DNA from: Phycisphaerae bacterium | GTDB taxonomy: Bacteria > Planctomycetota > Phycisphaerae > UBA1845 | Direction: 5' to 3' | NCBI GenBank assembly: GCA_029260115.1 | Contig: JAJDDW010000113.1 | Span: 59,283-123,282 of the forward strand | Length of the DNA: 64,000 bases | Part shown: piece by piece, positions 46,633 through 55,228 of the stretch | Numbering within the stretch: the first letter of the stretch is position 1 | Layout: each line of letters starts with the position of its first letter | The notes under the pieces: generated by a model | Databases searched by the model: none | The model's input: the letters and a program-made list of their open reading frames with translations, nothing else | Told to the model about the DNA's origin: nothing | Translations under genes and position numbers: made by a program

Positions 46633-47226
46633 ATGCTTTCTAGCAAACAAGTATTAACGACTGGCGACGTAGCTAAAATTTGTAGCGTCGCGCCGCGTAC
46701 GGTGTCCAAGTGGTTTGACTCAGGTCAATTGCGAGGCTATCGAATTCCCGGTAGCAAGGACCGCCGCATTCCGGTGGATCAACTGATCCGTTTCATGCAA
46801 TCGCATGGCATCCCCCTCGATGGTCTGGATGTTGGCTTGACACGTGTGTTGATCGTTGATGCCGACCTCACGCTCGCCCAGACTATTCGCGACGCGCTCA
46901 CCGTGACTAAAATATACGATGTTATCCTGGCTGATTCTGCTTTTGAGGGTGGTGCGATGACCATGGAACATAGGCCCCATGTGATCGTGGTGGATTTGAC
47001 GCTCCCGGACGTCTCCCCCCGCGCGATAGCCCGCTTTATCCAATCCAACGCAACAGTATCCAGCACGGTTATCATCGGGACGGGCGAACACCTGACACAA
47101 GCACGAGGGCAGGCGCTGCTGCAGGATGGTTTCACCCATTTCCTATCAAAGCCATTCCGGACGAGCGATCTTCGGACGATGATCGAATCGCTAGTCGGCC
47201 CAGAAGAAACGGCAGTTTCGCACTAG
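46633..47226 (+). CDS. Helix-turn-helix/receiver domain regulator
   Basis: The 197-residue protein joins an N-terminal excisionase/MerR-type HTH (VLTTGDVAKICSVAPRTVSK, then WFDSGQLRGYRIPGSKDRRI) to a C-terminal response-regulator receiver domain (RVLIVDADLTLAQTIRDALT, VIVVDLTLPDVS with the likely phosphorylated Asp, and FLSKPF with the conserved Lys). HTH before receiver is the reverse of most response regulators and is frequent in planctomycetes. No histidine kinase is adjacent, so its input is unknown. The frame extends to 46564 but MLSSKQVLTTGDVAK from 46633 matches the domain start. Confidence 0.85.
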   Translation: MLSSKQVLTTGDVAKICSVAPRTVSKWFDSGQLRGYRIPGSKDRRIPVDQLIRFMQSHGIPLDGLDVGLTRVLIVDADLTLAQTIRDALTVTKIYDVILADSAFEGGAMTMEHRPHVIVVDLTLPDVSPRAIARFIQSNATVSSTVIIGTGEHLTQARGQALLQDGFTHFLSKPFRTSDLRTMIESLVGPEETAVSH

Positions 47227-47316
47227 GTCGAATGTCTATGGTCGAAAATGTAGACCTTACAGACCTTGGCCCATAGGTCACTGGCTTTCGACTTTCGACT
47301 TTTTACAATTCCCCCG

Positions 47317-47322
47317 TATAAT
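47317..47322 (+). promoter_or_regulatory. Consensus -10 directly before cmk (leaderless)
   Basis: TATAAT at 47317-47322, with 8 bases to the ATG at 47331, the same spacing as at 40315-40329. No good -35 sequence is visible. No ribosome site fits between, so a leaderless transcript is likely. Confidence 0.5.
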
Positions 47323-47330
47323 CCGCGATT

Positions 47331-47996
47331 ATGATCATCACCATCGACGGACCTGCTGGTTCTGGTAAATCTACCGCTGCCCGAAAGCTCGCCGCCAGGC
47401 TGGAGTTACCCTATCTCGATACCGGCGCTATGTATCGGGCGATCGCCTACGCGGTCATGACCTCTAACACCGACGTCGAAGACGAAGCAGCTCTACTACG
47501 CGTCGCCGAGGACGTTGAGCTACAGCTTGATTGCGGACCAACGTTCACCCGCGTGCGCGTGGATGGCCACGACGTCAGCGAGGCGATTCGTTCGATGGAT
47601 GTCAGCGCTGTGACACCCTACGTCGCGCGGTGCCAAGCCATTCGCGATTTATTGGTCAACCGTCAACGGCAGCTAGGCCAGCAGCTTGGCTCGTTCGTTA
47701 CAGAAGGTCGAGACCAGGGGAGCGTTGTTTTTCCCGGTGCAGACAAACGATTTGTACTCGATGCCGGATTAGAAGCCCGGGCACAGCGACGACATCAAGA
47801 GCTTACCGCAGACGCAGAAGAGGTAACGATCGAACAAGTCCGCGAAAATTTACAGGCCAGGGACGACGTCGACTCGAAACAATGGGAGCCATTGCTCACC
47901 TCGGGGACCGTGGAAGTCATCGACACGACCAATATGTCCATCCACAATGTAATAGACCACCTCGTAGCTGCGGTCAGTAAGACCTCGGCTAAATGA
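47331..47996 (+). CDS. cmk: Cytidylate kinase
   Basis: The 221-residue P-loop kinase phosphorylates CMP and dCMP. It has IITIDGPAGSGKSTAARKLA (Walker A, residues 2-21), LPYLDTGAMYRAIAY, the CMP-binding region, VTEGRDQGSVVFPGADKRFV and EARAQRRHQEL in the lid. Length is normal. It stands alone between the regulator and the convergent SGNH gene; in many bacteria cmk precedes rpsA, which is not the case here. Confidence 0.96.
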   Translation: MIITIDGPAGSGKSTAARKLAARLELPYLDTGAMYRAIAYAVMTSNTDVEDEAALLRVAEDVELQLDCGPTFTRVRVDGHDVSEAIRSMDVSAVTPYVARCQAIRDLLVNRQRQLGQQLGSFVTEGRDQGSVVFPGADKRFVLDAGLEARAQRRHQELTADAEEVTIEQVRENLQARDDVDSKQWEPLLTSGTVEVIDTTNMSIHNVIDHLVAAVSKTSAK

Positions 47997-48077
47997 TATT
48001 GAATGCGCTATGCCCGACGACTTCTTCGCGCCTGCCTGCACGAGAATGACGGTCGGCACTCCTTTCCTGCTCGTAAT

Positions 48078-48105
48078 TCCGCGCGGGCTAAAAGCCTGCG
48101 GCTCA
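48078..48105 (-). repeat. Interspersed hairpin repeat, family A copy 4 (inverted)
   Basis: Minus strand reads GAGCCGCAGGCTTTTAGCCC followed by GCGCGGA. It lies in the convergent spacer between cmk and the SGNH gene. Confidence 0.75.
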
Positions 48106-48149
48106 CTGAAGAGAAGAATGGTCAGGCGGGTATCTAATCGTATCCTACG

Positions 48150-49736
48150 TCAGCGAGGCAACACTGCCAGCGTGCGAAGTTGCTCGATAATCGCCTCAGC
48201 GTAGGCTTGTGCGCCTCTTTCATTCGGATGCCCAACGGAGGAGAAGATGCAGCCGACCAAGTCTGTTTCAAATCCCTGCTCAAGGCAAAGGTCGAGCCTT
48301 CGTCTAAACATGGGGTCTTCCGGGAAGACGGCTAAGTCACGAATCAAATCGCCGAATAGTGGGTCATCGTCGGTTAAGCTCCATAGCCAAGGTAGTTCGG
48401 TAAACGCTGCGTTGTCTGGACTAAAGTTTGCATCCACAAAAGCCACCCGCGCCGAACCGCCGAATGTAGCATTGGTCAGGTCCACCGCTTCTTGCAGGTT
48501 GCTTTTCGTTACATCGTGAAAGAGCTTGGCCCGCGCAGTTAATATCTCTACAAAATCAGCTTCGATATCAGCGGGCACATCTTCAGAGCCTAGCCATTGC
48601 TCCACCTTCGACAAATCACTCTCCGCGCCGACCATGGGGTAATAGCCTGTAACCACCACATTCGCCTCGGGCACAAGCGTGCGCACCTTGCTCAGAAGCG
48701 TAGTCATTTCTTCACCGCAAAAGCGCGCCGTTTCCTGTTCGAGTTCTTCTCGCGAAACGTTCGCATCGATGATCGTATCTACACCCACATCGTTAATGCA
48801 CCCGTCCATTAGCACCAACTGAACGAGGTCAGGCCGTTCAATTAGCTCAGCTTGAAGCGTGACGGAAGTCGAACTGGTGGGCGCTTCACCGAAACAATTT
48901 AGCAGGCAAATGCCGTCGCCTTTCGCGGGTACGATTCGGGCACCAGCGTGAGCATATCGCTGCTGAATCACCTTTACGCCAAGTTCGCGCTCAATCGTTT
49001 TCGCGGTGAGCGCGGACATCTTGTCCTGCTCACGAAGCCCATTTCCCCACAGCACCGAATCCCCAATGACCGCTAGATAGAAAAAATCTCGGACGATAGA
49101 TATGCGGGCCGCGTCCATCGGTTGGCCATTCAAATCCTTTGTGACGAAAGCTTCGATCGTAAAGCCAAACGCTAGCCAGGACGGCGGTATCATCATACCG
49201 ACCCGCCGATGCCTATTAGATGTAATCGTATGATCGTCAGCTACCCAAAATATTCCACGGCCTGCGTCAAGATTGGTTTGAGCGCTTTGGCGAAAACTTT
49301 CGTCATCAGGCACATCAACTAAGCCCGCGCCTGCAGGAACAGCTATCTCGACCAGCGATGAAGAGGATAGCGTCGGTTTGAGCGTACTCTGCAGCTGTAG
49401 TGCCTGCGGACTCCGGGTGGCAAAGGTCATAAAAAAAAGCGGCATGTTGGCCTCTTCCTCAGGCAATGCCGCCAAGCTGCGAAGTGTGGTTGGCTTGAAG
49501 GCCGTCGCGCTACCCATGGCTGGGGTGTCGACATTTTCTGATCGAACTAACGTGACCGGCGACGTGCCCGCTGTGGCACTGTTCACCGAGGGGTCGCCAC
49601 CTAGGTCTATGTTGATGCAGTTGAGGTTAGTAACGACGCCCAGTGATAAGATGAGCCAGGGTAATACTGTGTGTACAAAGCGTTGGGCCCTGCGCCGGGT
49701 AATCGCAAATGTGCGGTGAGTGGGATTAAATTTCAC
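48150..49736 (-). CDS. Secreted SGNH/GDSL hydrolase
   Basis: The 528-residue protein starts with a basic segment and membrane helix (VLPWLILSLGVVTNLNCINI), which may be an export or lipoprotein signal. The catalytic SGNH domain (about residues 225-525) has YLAVIGDSVLWGNGL (Gly-Asp-Ser nucleophile), VLMDGCINDVG in the Asn block and FSSVGHPNERGAQAYAEAI with the catalytic His. SGNH enzymes are esterases, lipases or acyl-glycan hydrolases; the substrate is unknown. I chose GTG at 49736, 9 bases after GGAG, over TTG at 49742. The next gene upstream has a similar N-terminus. Confidence 0.85.
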   Translation of the reverse strand: MKFNPTHRTFAITRRRAQRFVHTVLPWLILSLGVVTNLNCINIDLGGDPSVNSATAGTSPVTLVRSENVDTPAMGSATAFKPTTLRSLAALPEEEANMPLFFMTFATRSPQALQLQSTLKPTLSSSSLVEIAVPAGAGLVDVPDDESFRQSAQTNLDAGRGIFWVADDHTITSNRHRRVGMMIPPSWLAFGFTIEAFVTKDLNGQPMDAARISIVRDFFYLAVIGDSVLWGNGLREQDKMSALTAKTIERELGVKVIQQRYAHAGARIVPAKGDGICLLNCFGEAPTSSTSVTLQAELIERPDLVQLVLMDGCINDVGVDTIIDANVSREELEQETARFCGEEMTTLLSKVRTLVPEANVVVTGYYPMVGAESDLSKVEQWLGSEDVPADIEADFVEILTARAKLFHDVTKSNLQEAVDLTNATFGGSARVAFVDANFSPDNAAFTELPWLWSLTDDDPLFGDLIRDLAVFPEDPMFRRRLDLCLEQGFETDLVGCIFSSVGHPNERGAQAYAEAIIEQLRTLAVLPR

Positions 49737-49785
49737 AGCCAAATACTCCGCGGCATTTAGCTGACGCCACGCAGTTTAGCGCGTA

Positions 49786-50166
49786 TCAGCCTTCTATATC
49801 AAGTACATCTCGGACTTCCACAACATCACCCACTTGACACACAACTTCTAAGTCGGATCGCGTGACGATTTCCAGGCGCGATGTCGTACCTGGCTCGGTC
49901 ACCTCATCGAACAAATCGTTGTCAAGTCGAGCATCCTGGAATAAATGATACGTTATGCCATTCTCTCCAAGCCAGACTAAACAAGGTCCGTTGTTATCAA
50001 TAAGCGCTGCGGTGCCCGATAACACAAAAGGCGTTCCCACCGCGAGCAAATCAATATTTTCAGGCAGATCAATCGTTATACATGCTACGTTAGACAGCAG
50101 CATAGCCAGGGGGATAGCCACTATTTTCTGCCATCTTCGCCGTCGTTTTATTATAGGACACATCAT
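49786..50166 (-). CDS. Small exported protein, possible lipoprotein
   Basis: The 126-residue protein has a basic start, a hydrophobic segment (IVAIPLAMLLSNVACITIDL) and a Cys followed by ITIDLPEN. The Cys-Ile-x-Ile-Asp-Leu stretch is shared with the downstream SGNH protein (CINIDL). The rest is not recognised; LSGTAALIDNNGPCLVWLG and VCQVGDVVEVRDVLDIEG suggest a small beta-rich domain. A GGAGG site precedes the ATG. It is probably co-transcribed with the SGNH gene, 49 bases downstream. Confidence 0.75.
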   Translation of the reverse strand: MMCPIIKRRRRWQKIVAIPLAMLLSNVACITIDLPENIDLLAVGTPFVLSGTAALIDNNGPCLVWLGENGITYHLFQDARLDNDLFDEVTEPGTTSRLEIVTRSDLEVVCQVGDVVEVRDVLDIEG

Positions 50167-50271
50167 GTAATTCCTCCATGAAACTTATCGGCAAGAATGG
50201 TAACGGGGCCAAACCAACGTATCTTATGAACTTTATAGCGAATCAAATCGAACGTCGCACCCGCAACGGAT

Positions 50272-50299
50272 CGTCATACCCGCGCAGGCGGGTCTCCAG
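50272..50299 (+). repeat. Palindromic repeat, family C copy 3
   Basis: CGTCATACCCGCGCAGGCGG followed by GTCTCCAG; ACCCGC/GCGGGT arms. A related inverted piece lies at 50346-50370, so the pair could frame a 46-base insert. Confidence 0.65.
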
Positions 50300-50345
50300 T
50301 GGCGGCATATTTCAGGTGTTACAACTTCATGCAAATTACGAATGG

Positions 50346-50370
50346 CTGGATACCCACCCGTGCGGTCATG
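50346..50370 (-). repeat. Inverted partial family C sequence
   Basis: CTGGATACCCACCCGTGCGG followed by TCATG, similar to the reverse of the family C consensus with small changes. Confidence 0.4.
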
Positions 50371-50394
50371 GCAAGGTGTAATATCTCAAGTCAT

Positions 50395-52716
50395 CTACGC
50401 TTTGTTTAGCCAGGCCACTGCCCGATCGCTTTCGCCGTCCATCGCGATACTCAGCGTAGCCCCATCCGCTATGCGTGGTATGTCGATGACATGCAGCAAA
50501 TCTTCAAAATCACTATCGTCCGGGGCTATTTCTTTTAGGCAGTTGTGCGAACGAAGTAAGAATTCTTCGTTGAAGCGATTGGGCGTAATGTCGGGATATA
50601 GTGGCAGATAGTGGATATCGGCCTCGACTAAGTCCTGGAAAAAATGCGTGCCAAACGATACCTCCGGGACAAACCCGTTGCGATCCCGTGCGACTTCGAT
50701 CAGCATGCGACAGTGATTAATGTCTGCATAGCGAACCGGGACGCCGAGTCCGACATCGTTGCTACCCCATCGACCCGGACCCACCAAGATAAACGATCGC
50801 CGCTGCAATTTATGATTGATTCGGCCAATGAGCCTAGCCAGGGCCACGCGCCGCTGTCGCGTAGGGATGGCATCATATGCAGACGGGTCTACATACACGA
50901 TATGCGCAATCCCATGCACCAAGCCAGTGCGCACATATCGCTGGGCGTTGAAAATTATTTTGTCTTCAGGAATATCTTCAGGAATTTCCACCGTCCCAGC
51001 GTCGAGTGCTTGTGATTGTGTGCGACATTGCAGCACGTAAAAATGCTGACCGTCGCTGGCGAACTCCATATCCACCGGCGCGCCATAGGCATCTTCAAGT
51101 GTCGAGAGCATGTCACGAACACGCTGGGCAAACGGAGTCGCTCGAAGCAGTTTGTCAAAGGTGATGTATAAGTCCGCTGGGTCAGCATCAATATAATGAC
51201 CTGCAGGCGCATATAATTCGCTATCGCGCTGTACGGACACAATTCTATCGAGCATGGCGATATCCATTGACTGCTCGAGAACATCATGGCAACGTACCGA
51301 GCGTAGCCGGTTCTTTTTCAGGTCGATCACATCGAGGGTTTGCTGGGCGTATCGCTTGATTTCCTGCACCGTCGATTCCGTGCGTAGCGTCGGCGCACCC
51401 AGCGCTACCATGCGCGGATACTCAGGCCCGCTACGATCAACCGCCCGCGTACCCAGCCCCATAACCAACCGAACCAGGCCATCGTCTCTTTTAATGCGCG
51501 GCGACCATCGATACTCATTTCGAGAAAAAGCGACGCCCGCGAAAGAAGGTAAGAAATAATTCCCTATCTTCACGCCAACCACCTTTTGGATCAGGACGGC
51601 CATCTCCTCGACATAGTCAAGCAGGTGGTGCTCTCGACGATACACAATGGGATCGGGTGACAGGACGCTGGCATAAACTTCAGCGATCGCCCCTAATAGC
51701 GCGCGCAGGCGTTGCTCAAGACTGCCTTGATTCGCCAGGAAAAAACTCGCGTATTTACCTGAAAAAGCCGTGCCGAAGCGATCCTCTAACAGGCTAGACG
51801 AACGCACAATCAGCGGATGTAGGCCTATGTTTTCAAGGATTTTTCTCAGGCCATGGATGATCTTTAGTGGGAAATCGCCATTGCGAAACACGCCCCGAAT
51901 CAGCGGATACTCGCGTGTTAAATCATCGACATCCTTATATTTTTGGCTTTGGTATTCATCGAGTCGGTTCAGACGAAGAAAATCCAACACCACATCACTA
52001 CGCAAATAGTAAGACTCTGGCATCGCTACCGGAAGAAACGGATCCTTATTTTCTTCCGCATTTGCCAAGATGCGGTGTGCCAGGATCATACCGCCAGCCT
52101 TACCGCCGATGCGGCCCATCGCGTCATCGCTGCCGACGATGCGCCGCGTAATATCATCAAAGTCTCGAATCATTAGATGATTTTTGGCGATGCCAATAAA
52201 TTCGAGTTGATCGCTCAATAAATGCCGCGTCAGCGCGACCCGCGTGCCCAGCACCTCCGCCGGCGGAAGTAAAGTCTCTCCTAGAGGCAGTTCGCAAAAG
52301 CGTTGCACCTGGTCAGCCAGCTCGCGAAATGTCACGTTAGGTCGGTTCGTCACATTGTCGAGGCTTTGCACCTCCTCGCGTTTGATAATGAGATTGATCA
52401 GATCATCGATGTCCAGTAGCGATAGATGCTCGCGGGCATACTCGCGCGTGACCGACTCCACCAGCTGGCGCTCGGCTTCATCCCACCGGTCGCGCTCTGC
52501 TAAGTTTGGATCAGTAGAGGCCTCGACGGATTCCTGCCCCAGACGAACGCGAACTTCATCTTGGATCGTATCGATGCTAGCTATCCCGCGTCGATGCAGC
52601 AGGATCAGCAGTTCACGATAAATATGCTCGATCAAATGCGGGAGTTTGCGCACATGATGCGCAAGCCTCGCCGTCACCTCATCTTTTCGCTTTAGATTAT
52701 CCGATTCAGACATCAT
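50395..52716 (-). CDS. PEP/pyruvate-binding domain protein
   Basis: The 773-residue protein has a helical N-terminal region of about 185 residues (EVTARLAHHVRKLPHLIEHI) before an ATP-grasp PPDK N-terminal-like domain with DAMGRIGGKAGGMILAHRIL, LIVRSSSLLEDRFGTAFSGK and GAPVDMEFASDGQHFYVLQC. A further C-terminal domain has ILVGPGRWGSNDVGLGVPVR and VPEVSFGTHFFQDLVEADIH. It lacks the central phosphohistidine domain of true PPDK, so a full dikinase reaction is unlikely. A phosphotransfer or regulatory role is possible. The frame continues to 52761; I use the ATG at 52716 although its ribosome site is weak. Confidence 0.78.
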   Translation of the reverse strand: MMSESDNLKRKDEVTARLAHHVRKLPHLIEHIYRELLILLHRRGIASIDTIQDEVRVRLGQESVEASTDPNLAERDRWDEAERQLVESVTREYAREHLSLLDIDDLINLIIKREEVQSLDNVTNRPNVTFRELADQVQRFCELPLGETLLPPAEVLGTRVALTRHLLSDQLEFIGIAKNHLMIRDFDDITRRIVGSDDAMGRIGGKAGGMILAHRILANAEENKDPFLPVAMPESYYLRSDVVLDFLRLNRLDEYQSQKYKDVDDLTREYPLIRGVFRNGDFPLKIIHGLRKILENIGLHPLIVRSSSLLEDRFGTAFSGKYASFFLANQGSLEQRLRALLGAIAEVYASVLSPDPIVYRREHHLLDYVEEMAVLIQKVVGVKIGNYFLPSFAGVAFSRNEYRWSPRIKRDDGLVRLVMGLGTRAVDRSGPEYPRMVALGAPTLRTESTVQEIKRYAQQTLDVIDLKKNRLRSVRCHDVLEQSMDIAMLDRIVSVQRDSELYAPAGHYIDADPADLYITFDKLLRATPFAQRVRDMLSTLEDAYGAPVDMEFASDGQHFYVLQCRTQSQALDAGTVEIPEDIPEDKIIFNAQRYVRTGLVHGIAHIVYVDPSAYDAIPTRQRRVALARLIGRINHKLQRRSFILVGPGRWGSNDVGLGVPVRYADINHCRMLIEVARDRNGFVPEVSFGTHFFQDLVEADIHYLPLYPDITPNRFNEEFLLRSHNCLKEIAPDDSDFEDLLHVIDIPRIADGATLSIAMDGESDRAVAWLNKA

Positions 52717-53018
52717 CAATCCACTACCCATCTCATCGTACCGGCATTGTCGCGCCACCACAAACCCCTAGCAAGAGAAATGCCTCCAATGTATTTAAAA
52801 GCTAGGATCGAATATCACGGACCGGGTGGCATGGATAAGCTAGAGCTTACCCGCCTTTAAATGCCCAATACCAAGCCAAATCCCAAGTCATCACGAAAAA
52901 ATACTGGCACTGTTGCTCTCTCACCTCAACACTTCTTCAGAGCTTGCTCTACCCCCCAGGCCGATTTGCTCGATATACTAATAGTAATGCCAGGACGCGA
53001 TATTTATTGAGAGACGAT

Positions 53019-55118
53019 ATGACCGCCGCAGACCAGTCAGCCGCATCCAGCTCCACCTCCTTGCCGGTACTCCCGTCTCAGCCAAACCGACCCCGGCCAT
53101 CGCGCATGACACGCAAACGAGCCGCCGTCCTCATCGCCGTACACCTAGCCATGATCGCTCACATTGCCCATTGGTATTTCACCGGACAATCAATATCTCC
53201 CGTCGAACCCTCCGAAGCCATGTACACCCTCAACGATGGCCACCTAAACGCCGGGTTCATTTTCTTCGCGCTGGCCATTTTTGCCACGCTCATCACCGGC
53301 AGATTTGTCTGCGGCTGGGGATGTCACTTCATCGCCTACCAAGACCTCGCGTCCTCCTTCATGAAAAAGCTCGGTGTTAAACCAAAACCGTTTAGGTCAC
53401 GTTTGTTGATTTTCGCGCCACTGGCCCTATCCATCTACATGTTCGTTTGGCCTTCTCTCTACCGCGCCTGGTTCGGCATCCCATCTCCAACCTGGACCAA
53501 TCACCTCATCAAAGTAAACTTTTGGGAAACATTCCCAGGCCTAGCTATCACCATCTTAACTGTAGCCAGCGTCGGCTTCGCCATCGTTTACTTTCTCGGC
53601 GCAAAAGGTTTCTGCACCTACGCCTGCCCCTACGGCGGATTCTTCAGCGTCGCAGAAAGATTCGCCCCAGGCCGCATCCGAGTCACCGACGCTTGCCAGC
53701 ATTGTGGCCATTGCACCGCGACCTGTACTTCAAACGTCCGCGTTCATGAAGAAGTCGCCCTATACGGCATGGTCGTTGACCCCGGCTGCATGAAGTGCAT
53801 GGACTGCGTTAGCGTCTGCCCCAACGATGCCCTATACGTAGGCTTTGGCCTACCATCACTCGTGGCTAAGCCAAAAGAAAAAAGACGAGGCGTCCACTAC
53901 GACCTGACGCTATTAGAAGAATTATTTGCTGTCGCCATAGGTCTAGCTTCGCTGATGACTTTTCGGGGCCTATACGACCAAATCCCCCTACTCATGGCTA
54001 TGGGGCTATCAGGCATCACCGTTATCATCGTGATGAAAAGCCTATACCTGATAAAGAGCGCCAACGTTCGTTTGCAGCAGCTGCAACTTAAACGTGGCAA
54101 TCAGCTTACTCGCCAGGGTGTATTCTTCCTCTCCTTGGCGACACTTTGGCTAACTTTCACGTTGCACAGCAGTTTCATTCAGTACGCCGCGACCCAAGGC
54201 AGAACATCCTTGGCCCAGTTAAACCTCAACGACGACATTTGGCTACCCGGAAACCTCTGGTGGACCAATGCTACGCCAGGCCAACAAGACAAGCTGGATT
54301 ACGCCTTAACGAGTTTGCAACGCGCCGACGGTTGGGGCTTAATGACCACACCCTCCATCCTCCAAGACCTAGTTTGGCTACACCTTGCAAAAGGTCGCGC
54401 CGCAGACGCTGAGACAATCATTCGCCGCGTCATCGATGATAAAAAAAATCGCCACGATGCCTACCGGGCACTGGCCTGCGTCCTTAGAAAACAAGACCAA
54501 AATGAAGAGGCCATCGAAAGTTATGAACGCGCGCTAATGCTAGACCCCACTTACGACCTAGCGCGCCGAGAGTTAAGCCGGTTTCTAATCACACAAGAAA
54601 AGCCTGACCAAGCCATCGATATATTGGCCCAAGGTGTAAGCGCTACAAACGACCCTCAAGCGATGAGCAAGGCGTTAGGCGATGTGTTAATCGAGTTACG
54701 GAAATTCCCCATGGCCCAGCAGCATTGGTTGGCGTACACGCAGCAATATCCAAACGACGCCCAAGGATTCATCTCCCTTGCTATGACCGAGTCCGCACTT
54801 GGCAACGCCGAGCAGAGCCTCAAACAATTATCGCAAGCCGTAACCCTCGCCCCTCAGTCCCCAGCCGCGCAATACAATTTCGGTTATGCTCTATTAGCCA
54901 GCGGAAAAACCAAAGAGGCTATCGAGCATCTTAAAAAAGCCGCAGAGCTTTCCCCCGAAACCTCGCTATATCACTACAACCTAGCCGTTGCCCTGCTCAT
55001 GAACCAACAGCCAAAGCTATCTCTGCATCACATAGAGAGAGCCATAGAACTAGACCCCATAGACCCCGACGCCCAAGGTTTCCTGCAAGTTGTAAAAGAC
55101 CAATTAGGTGCTCAATGA
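53019..55118 (+). CDS. Membrane polyferredoxin (NapH/CcoG-like) fused to TPR repeats
   Basis: The 699-residue protein has about five membrane helices in residues 30-230 with RFVCGWGCHFI and CTYACPYGGFFS, the Cys motifs of NapH/NosR/CcoG-type proteins. Two [4Fe-4S] ferredoxin motifs follow: CQHCGHCTATCTSNV and CMKCMDCVSVCPNDA. After two more helices (about residues 300-345 and 370-390) comes a C-terminal TPR domain of at least five repeats (EEAIESYERALMLDPTYDLA, AAQYNFGYALLASGKTKEAI). It may pass electrons across the membrane and assemble partners through the TPRs. A GAGAG site precedes the ATG at 53019; the upstream part of the frame has no homology. The coding strand is C- and A-rich. Confidence 0.88.
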   Translation: MTAADQSAASSSTSLPVLPSQPNRPRPSRMTRKRAAVLIAVHLAMIAHIAHWYFTGQSISPVEPSEAMYTLNDGHLNAGFIFFALAIFATLITGRFVCGWGCHFIAYQDLASSFMKKLGVKPKPFRSRLLIFAPLALSIYMFVWPSLYRAWFGIPSPTWTNHLIKVNFWETFPGLAITILTVASVGFAIVYFLGAKGFCTYACPYGGFFSVAERFAPGRIRVTDACQHCGHCTATCTSNVRVHEEVALYGMVVDPGCMKCMDCVSVCPNDALYVGFGLPSLVAKPKEKRRGVHYDLTLLEELFAVAIGLASLMTFRGLYDQIPLLMAMGLSGITVIIVMKSLYLIKSANVRLQQLQLKRGNQLTRQGVFFLSLATLWLTFTLHSSFIQYAATQGRTSLAQLNLNDDIWLPGNLWWTNATPGQQDKLDYALTSLQRADGWGLMTTPSILQDLVWLHLAKGRAADAETIIRRVIDDKKNRHDAYRALACVLRKQDQNEEAIESYERALMLDPTYDLARRELSRFLITQEKPDQAIDILAQGVSATNDPQAMSKALGDVLIELRKFPMAQQHWLAYTQQYPNDAQGFISLAMTESALGNAEQSLKQLSQAVTLAPQSPAAQYNFGYALLASGKTKEAIEHLKKAAELSPETSLYHYNLAVALLMNQQPKLSLHHIERAIELDPIDPDAQGFLQVVKDQLGAQ

Positions 55119-55150
55119 GCCGCGGGTTTTTAGCCTGCGCGGAGTTACAG
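55117..55150 (+). repeat. Interspersed hairpin repeat, family A copy 5
   Basis: GAGCCGCGGGTTTTTAGCCT followed by GCGCGGAGTTACAG. It begins inside the stop codon region of the polyferredoxin-TPR gene. Confidence 0.75.
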
Positions 55151-55228
55151 ATGTAATTTGGTGCTGACCCATCCGATTTGTTTTTCAAAATCGACGCAAC
55201 TAGATTCCACTGTTAGACTATCATTATC

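Noticed and set aside
50272..50370. Family C pair as a CRISPR array
   Set aside because: Only two diverged, inverted copies with one short spacer; no direct-repeat array and no cas genes.
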